From Candidatus Limnocylindrales bacterium (GTDB lineage: Bacteria; Chloroflexota; Limnocylindria; Limnocylindrales; CSP1-4): 7,682 nt of DNA. Positions 7,201 to 7,682 of the stretch are shown here, piece by piece (position 1 is the first letter of the stretch; each line of letters opens with the position of its first letter). The stretch lies in assembly GCA_031292335.1 (NCBI GenBank), contig JARLHH010000232.1, positions 1 through 7,682 on the forward strand, in the 5' to 3' direction. Below the pieces are notes generated by a model. The model did no database searches. It was not told the DNA's origin and worked only from the letters and a program-made list of their open reading frames with translations. The position numbers and the translations under genes are program-made.

Positions 7201-7327
7201 GCGGCTGGGCGACCAGGCCCGTACGGACGCCGCCAAGGGCGCCAACCCCGCGGCCGTGAAGCTCGGCCGCAACGATCCCTGCTACTGCGGGTCGGGGCTC
7301 AAGTTCAAGAAGTGTCACGGCCGCTGA
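4268..7327 (+). CDS. secA: Preprotein translocase ATPase SecA
   Basis: SecA is the ATP-driven motor that pushes unfolded preproteins through SecYEG. Seen in the 1019-aa product: Walker A MKTGEGKT (136-143), Walker B region IVDEVDNILIDEARTPLI (from 259), the FTGRQMPDRRWSEG segment and MTGTA of the DEAD-type motor, NMAGRGTD (544-551), the arginine-finger motif QLRGRAGRQG (621-630), the helical scaffold LRTIDSLWVEHL, an Ala/Gly/Pro/Ser linker from about 883, and a C-terminal zinc motif CYCGSGLKFKKCH (1005-1017, CxCx8CH) that binds SecB or lipids in known SecAs. Compared with E. coli (901 aa) it has an insertion of about 20 residues near 197-217 (FEPGYPTTDERLINLRP region), which I associate with Chloroflexota, and a longer linker. 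ATG 4268 gives the expected N-terminus (MVLGFLSRFVD). It lacks a Shine-Dalgarno and follows a -10 element by 9 nt, unlike the genes upstream. Confidence 0.97.
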   Translation: MVLGFLSRFVDSNDREIRRLQPLVDAANALEPELREESDAQIRARMDEIRAELAELQEGFGPREEELDEDDPARRRDLETVRLKKETEQLQAALDDVLPEVFAAAREAMRRTLGMRHFDVQVMGGIVLHQGKIAEMKTGEGKTFVPTLAATLNGLTGRGVHVVTVNDYLARRDAQWMGPIFHFLGVSVGIVVGEEAYRFEPGYPTTDERLINLRPCSRREAYAADVTYGTNHHFGFDYLRDNLVTELDQRVQRGHFFAIVDEVDNILIDEARTPLIISGQAEESADLYFQFARLVPRLRARPEGDEEGGDYFVDLKDRAVSPTEEGIAKVEQWLGVQNLYDDPRLTRYFDAALKAHALYKRDRDYIVRDGEIVIVDEFTGRQMPDRRWSEGIHQAMEAKEGLRVQRESVTLATVTFQNYFRLYAKLAGMTGTAMTEAEEFHKIYKLEVVSIPTNQPMIRDDEQDLVFRNEKGKFKALIDEIVEMREAGRPVLVGTVSVEKSEILAELLERSGIKHEVLNAKFHEKEAPIVAQAGRSGAVTIATNMAGRGTDIMLGGNPAGMASEILHRRGLNPAEVDKATYDEALAEAKAICDADHDRVVAAGGLHIIGTERHDSRRIDNQLRGRAGRQGDPGSSRFYLSLEDDLMKRFASERVAGLMERLGLDDDVAIESRLVSRPIESAQTRVEGYNFDIRKRVVEFDDVINKQRETIYAERDKVLRNEDLTETVDAFLGEEMDALLATYCAAEIPDDWNMEGLAAALHAMGLEGPGTSEDELWEIGGRPALSAHLRDLADAKLEEKSAEVGAEDWQMIERLVLLRTIDSLWVEHLTELDDMRRGIGLRGYAQQDPLNEFKKEAFNLYDQLGELIRHQVATTIFRVSVVRQPAAPTPDEGQLAASLAAGAASIRATGARAAGSPAGGGPQAAAATQPSVSGPAPASATFSGGGGSTTSARPSAPSPALAAAARNLPAAPVLRSMQERLGDQARTDAAKGANPAAVKLGRNDPCYCGSGLKFKKCHGR

Positions 7328-7682
7328 GCGGCCGCGGCCGGAGATCACCGCTCCGCGAGATCTGCATCATGGGCCTTGCCGTGGTCGTCGGAGGCGTGCT
7401 CGTCACCGGCTACGCGACCTTCAGGATCTGGCAGCAGGGGACCACCGACGACACGCGACCGGTCGACGCGATCGTCGTGCTGGGGGCGGCCCAGTACGAC
7501 GGGACGCCGTCACCGGTCTTCGCGGCCCGTCTCGATCACGCGGTGCACCTCTTCGCGGCCGGCGTCGCCCCGGTCCTGGTCGTCACGGGCGGCCGTCGCG
7601 AGGGCGACCGGACCACGGAGGCCGCGAGCGCGCCCGCCTACCCGCTGGCCCGCGGCCTCCCCGACTACACCAGTCTATGGGA
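7312..7682 (+). CDS. YdcF/SanA-like DUF218 membrane protein (3' end outside the window)
   Basis: The frame runs to the right edge (123 codons visible). After a basic N-terminus (SRPLSGRGRRSPLRE) comes one hydrophobic segment at about 17-38 (ICIMGLAVVVGGVLVTGYATF), then DAIVVLGAAQYDG (52-64), SPVFAARLDHAVHLFAAG (67-84), VLVVTGG (88-94) and DRTTEAAS (99-106), the signature order of the DUF218/YdcF family. Relatives such as SanA and ElyC are envelope proteins linked to barrier function and envelope biogenesis; the biochemical activity is poorly defined. I chose GTG 7312, overlapping the end of secA by 16 nt, because the stretch between it and ATG 7369 is open, GC-rich at third positions and supplies the positive residues expected before an N-in membrane helix. 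ATG 7369 would start directly at the hydrophobic segment. Neither start has a strong Shine-Dalgarno. Confidence 0.85.
   Translation, partial: MSRPLSGRGRRSPLREICIMGLAVVVGGVLVTGYATFRIWQQGTTDDTRPVDAIVVLGAAQYDGTPSPVFAARLDHAVHLFAAGVAPVLVVTGGRREGDRTTEAASAPAYPLARGLPDYTSLW
7318..7334 (+). other. Hairpin spanning the secA stop codon
   Basis: CGGCCGC (7318-7324) and GCGGCCG (7328-7334) are perfectly complementary and flank the TGA stop, which forms the three-base loop. No T-run follows, so termination is unlikely, and the downstream gene seems to begin inside this region. It could affect coupling or mRNA stability, or be chance in GC-rich DNA. Confidence 0.4.

Noticed and set aside
7318..7334. Hairpin after secA as a Rho-independent terminator
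   Set aside because: It has no T-run, a three-base loop and a coding frame continuing through it, so it was kept only as a structural observation.
1..7682. Mobile elements, CRISPR arrays, tRNA or rRNA genes, or a defence or biosynthetic system
   Set aside because: No transposase or integrase motifs, spaced palindromic repeats, or tRNA/rRNA-like sequences were seen; the genes are housekeeping genes on one strand with uniform composition.

Overview
The window is a very GC-rich (roughly 70% by eye) stretch of bacterial chromosome carrying housekeeping genes. All real genes lie on the + strand and are packed tightly. Order: the 3' end of an unidentified gene (1-199), gyrA for DNA gyrase subunit A (216-2780), a ribose-phosphate pyrophosphokinase gene (2807-3919), a 76-residue single-pass membrane protein of unknown function (3916-4146), a 121-bp intergenic region, secA for the preprotein translocase ATPase (4268-7327), and the 5' part of a YdcF/SanA-like DUF218 membrane protein (about 7312 to the window edge).

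The best guess for the organism is a high-GC Chloroflexota lineage, for example a Limnocylindria-type or Thermomicrobia-type bacterium. This rests on SecA, which has an insertion of about 20 residues before the REAYAADVTYG motif that I associate from memory with Chloroflexota SecA, and on the divergent PRPP synthetase loops. A high-GC actinobacterium or another deep branch is not excluded. Start codons vary (GTG for gyrA, TTG for prs, ATG for secA).

Region by region: 1-4146 looks like one transcription unit. The gaps are 16 and 26 nt, and prs and the small membrane protein gene share an ATGA overlap. Shine-Dalgarno sequences precede gyrA, prs and the small gene. The region 4147-4267 breaks the pattern. 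It holds four degenerate tandem copies of a 15-bp unit (4151-4210), a GC-rich hairpin (4194-4213), a possible 16-codon leader ORF (4175-4225), and a clear -10 hexamer, TATACT (4253-4258), only 9 nt before the secA ATG. No Shine-Dalgarno sequence precedes secA, so a leaderless or nearly leaderless secA mRNA is plausible. The DUF218 gene appears to start inside the 3' end of secA.

Functionally the genes cover DNA supercoiling (GyrA), the central precursor of nucleotides, His and Trp (PRPP), protein export (SecA) and probably the cell envelope (DUF218). I see no mobile element, CRISPR array, tRNA, rRNA or obvious undescribed multi-gene system. The most interesting points are the secA upstream region, the small membrane protein coupled to prs, and residue-level variants in GyrA and PRPP synthetase.
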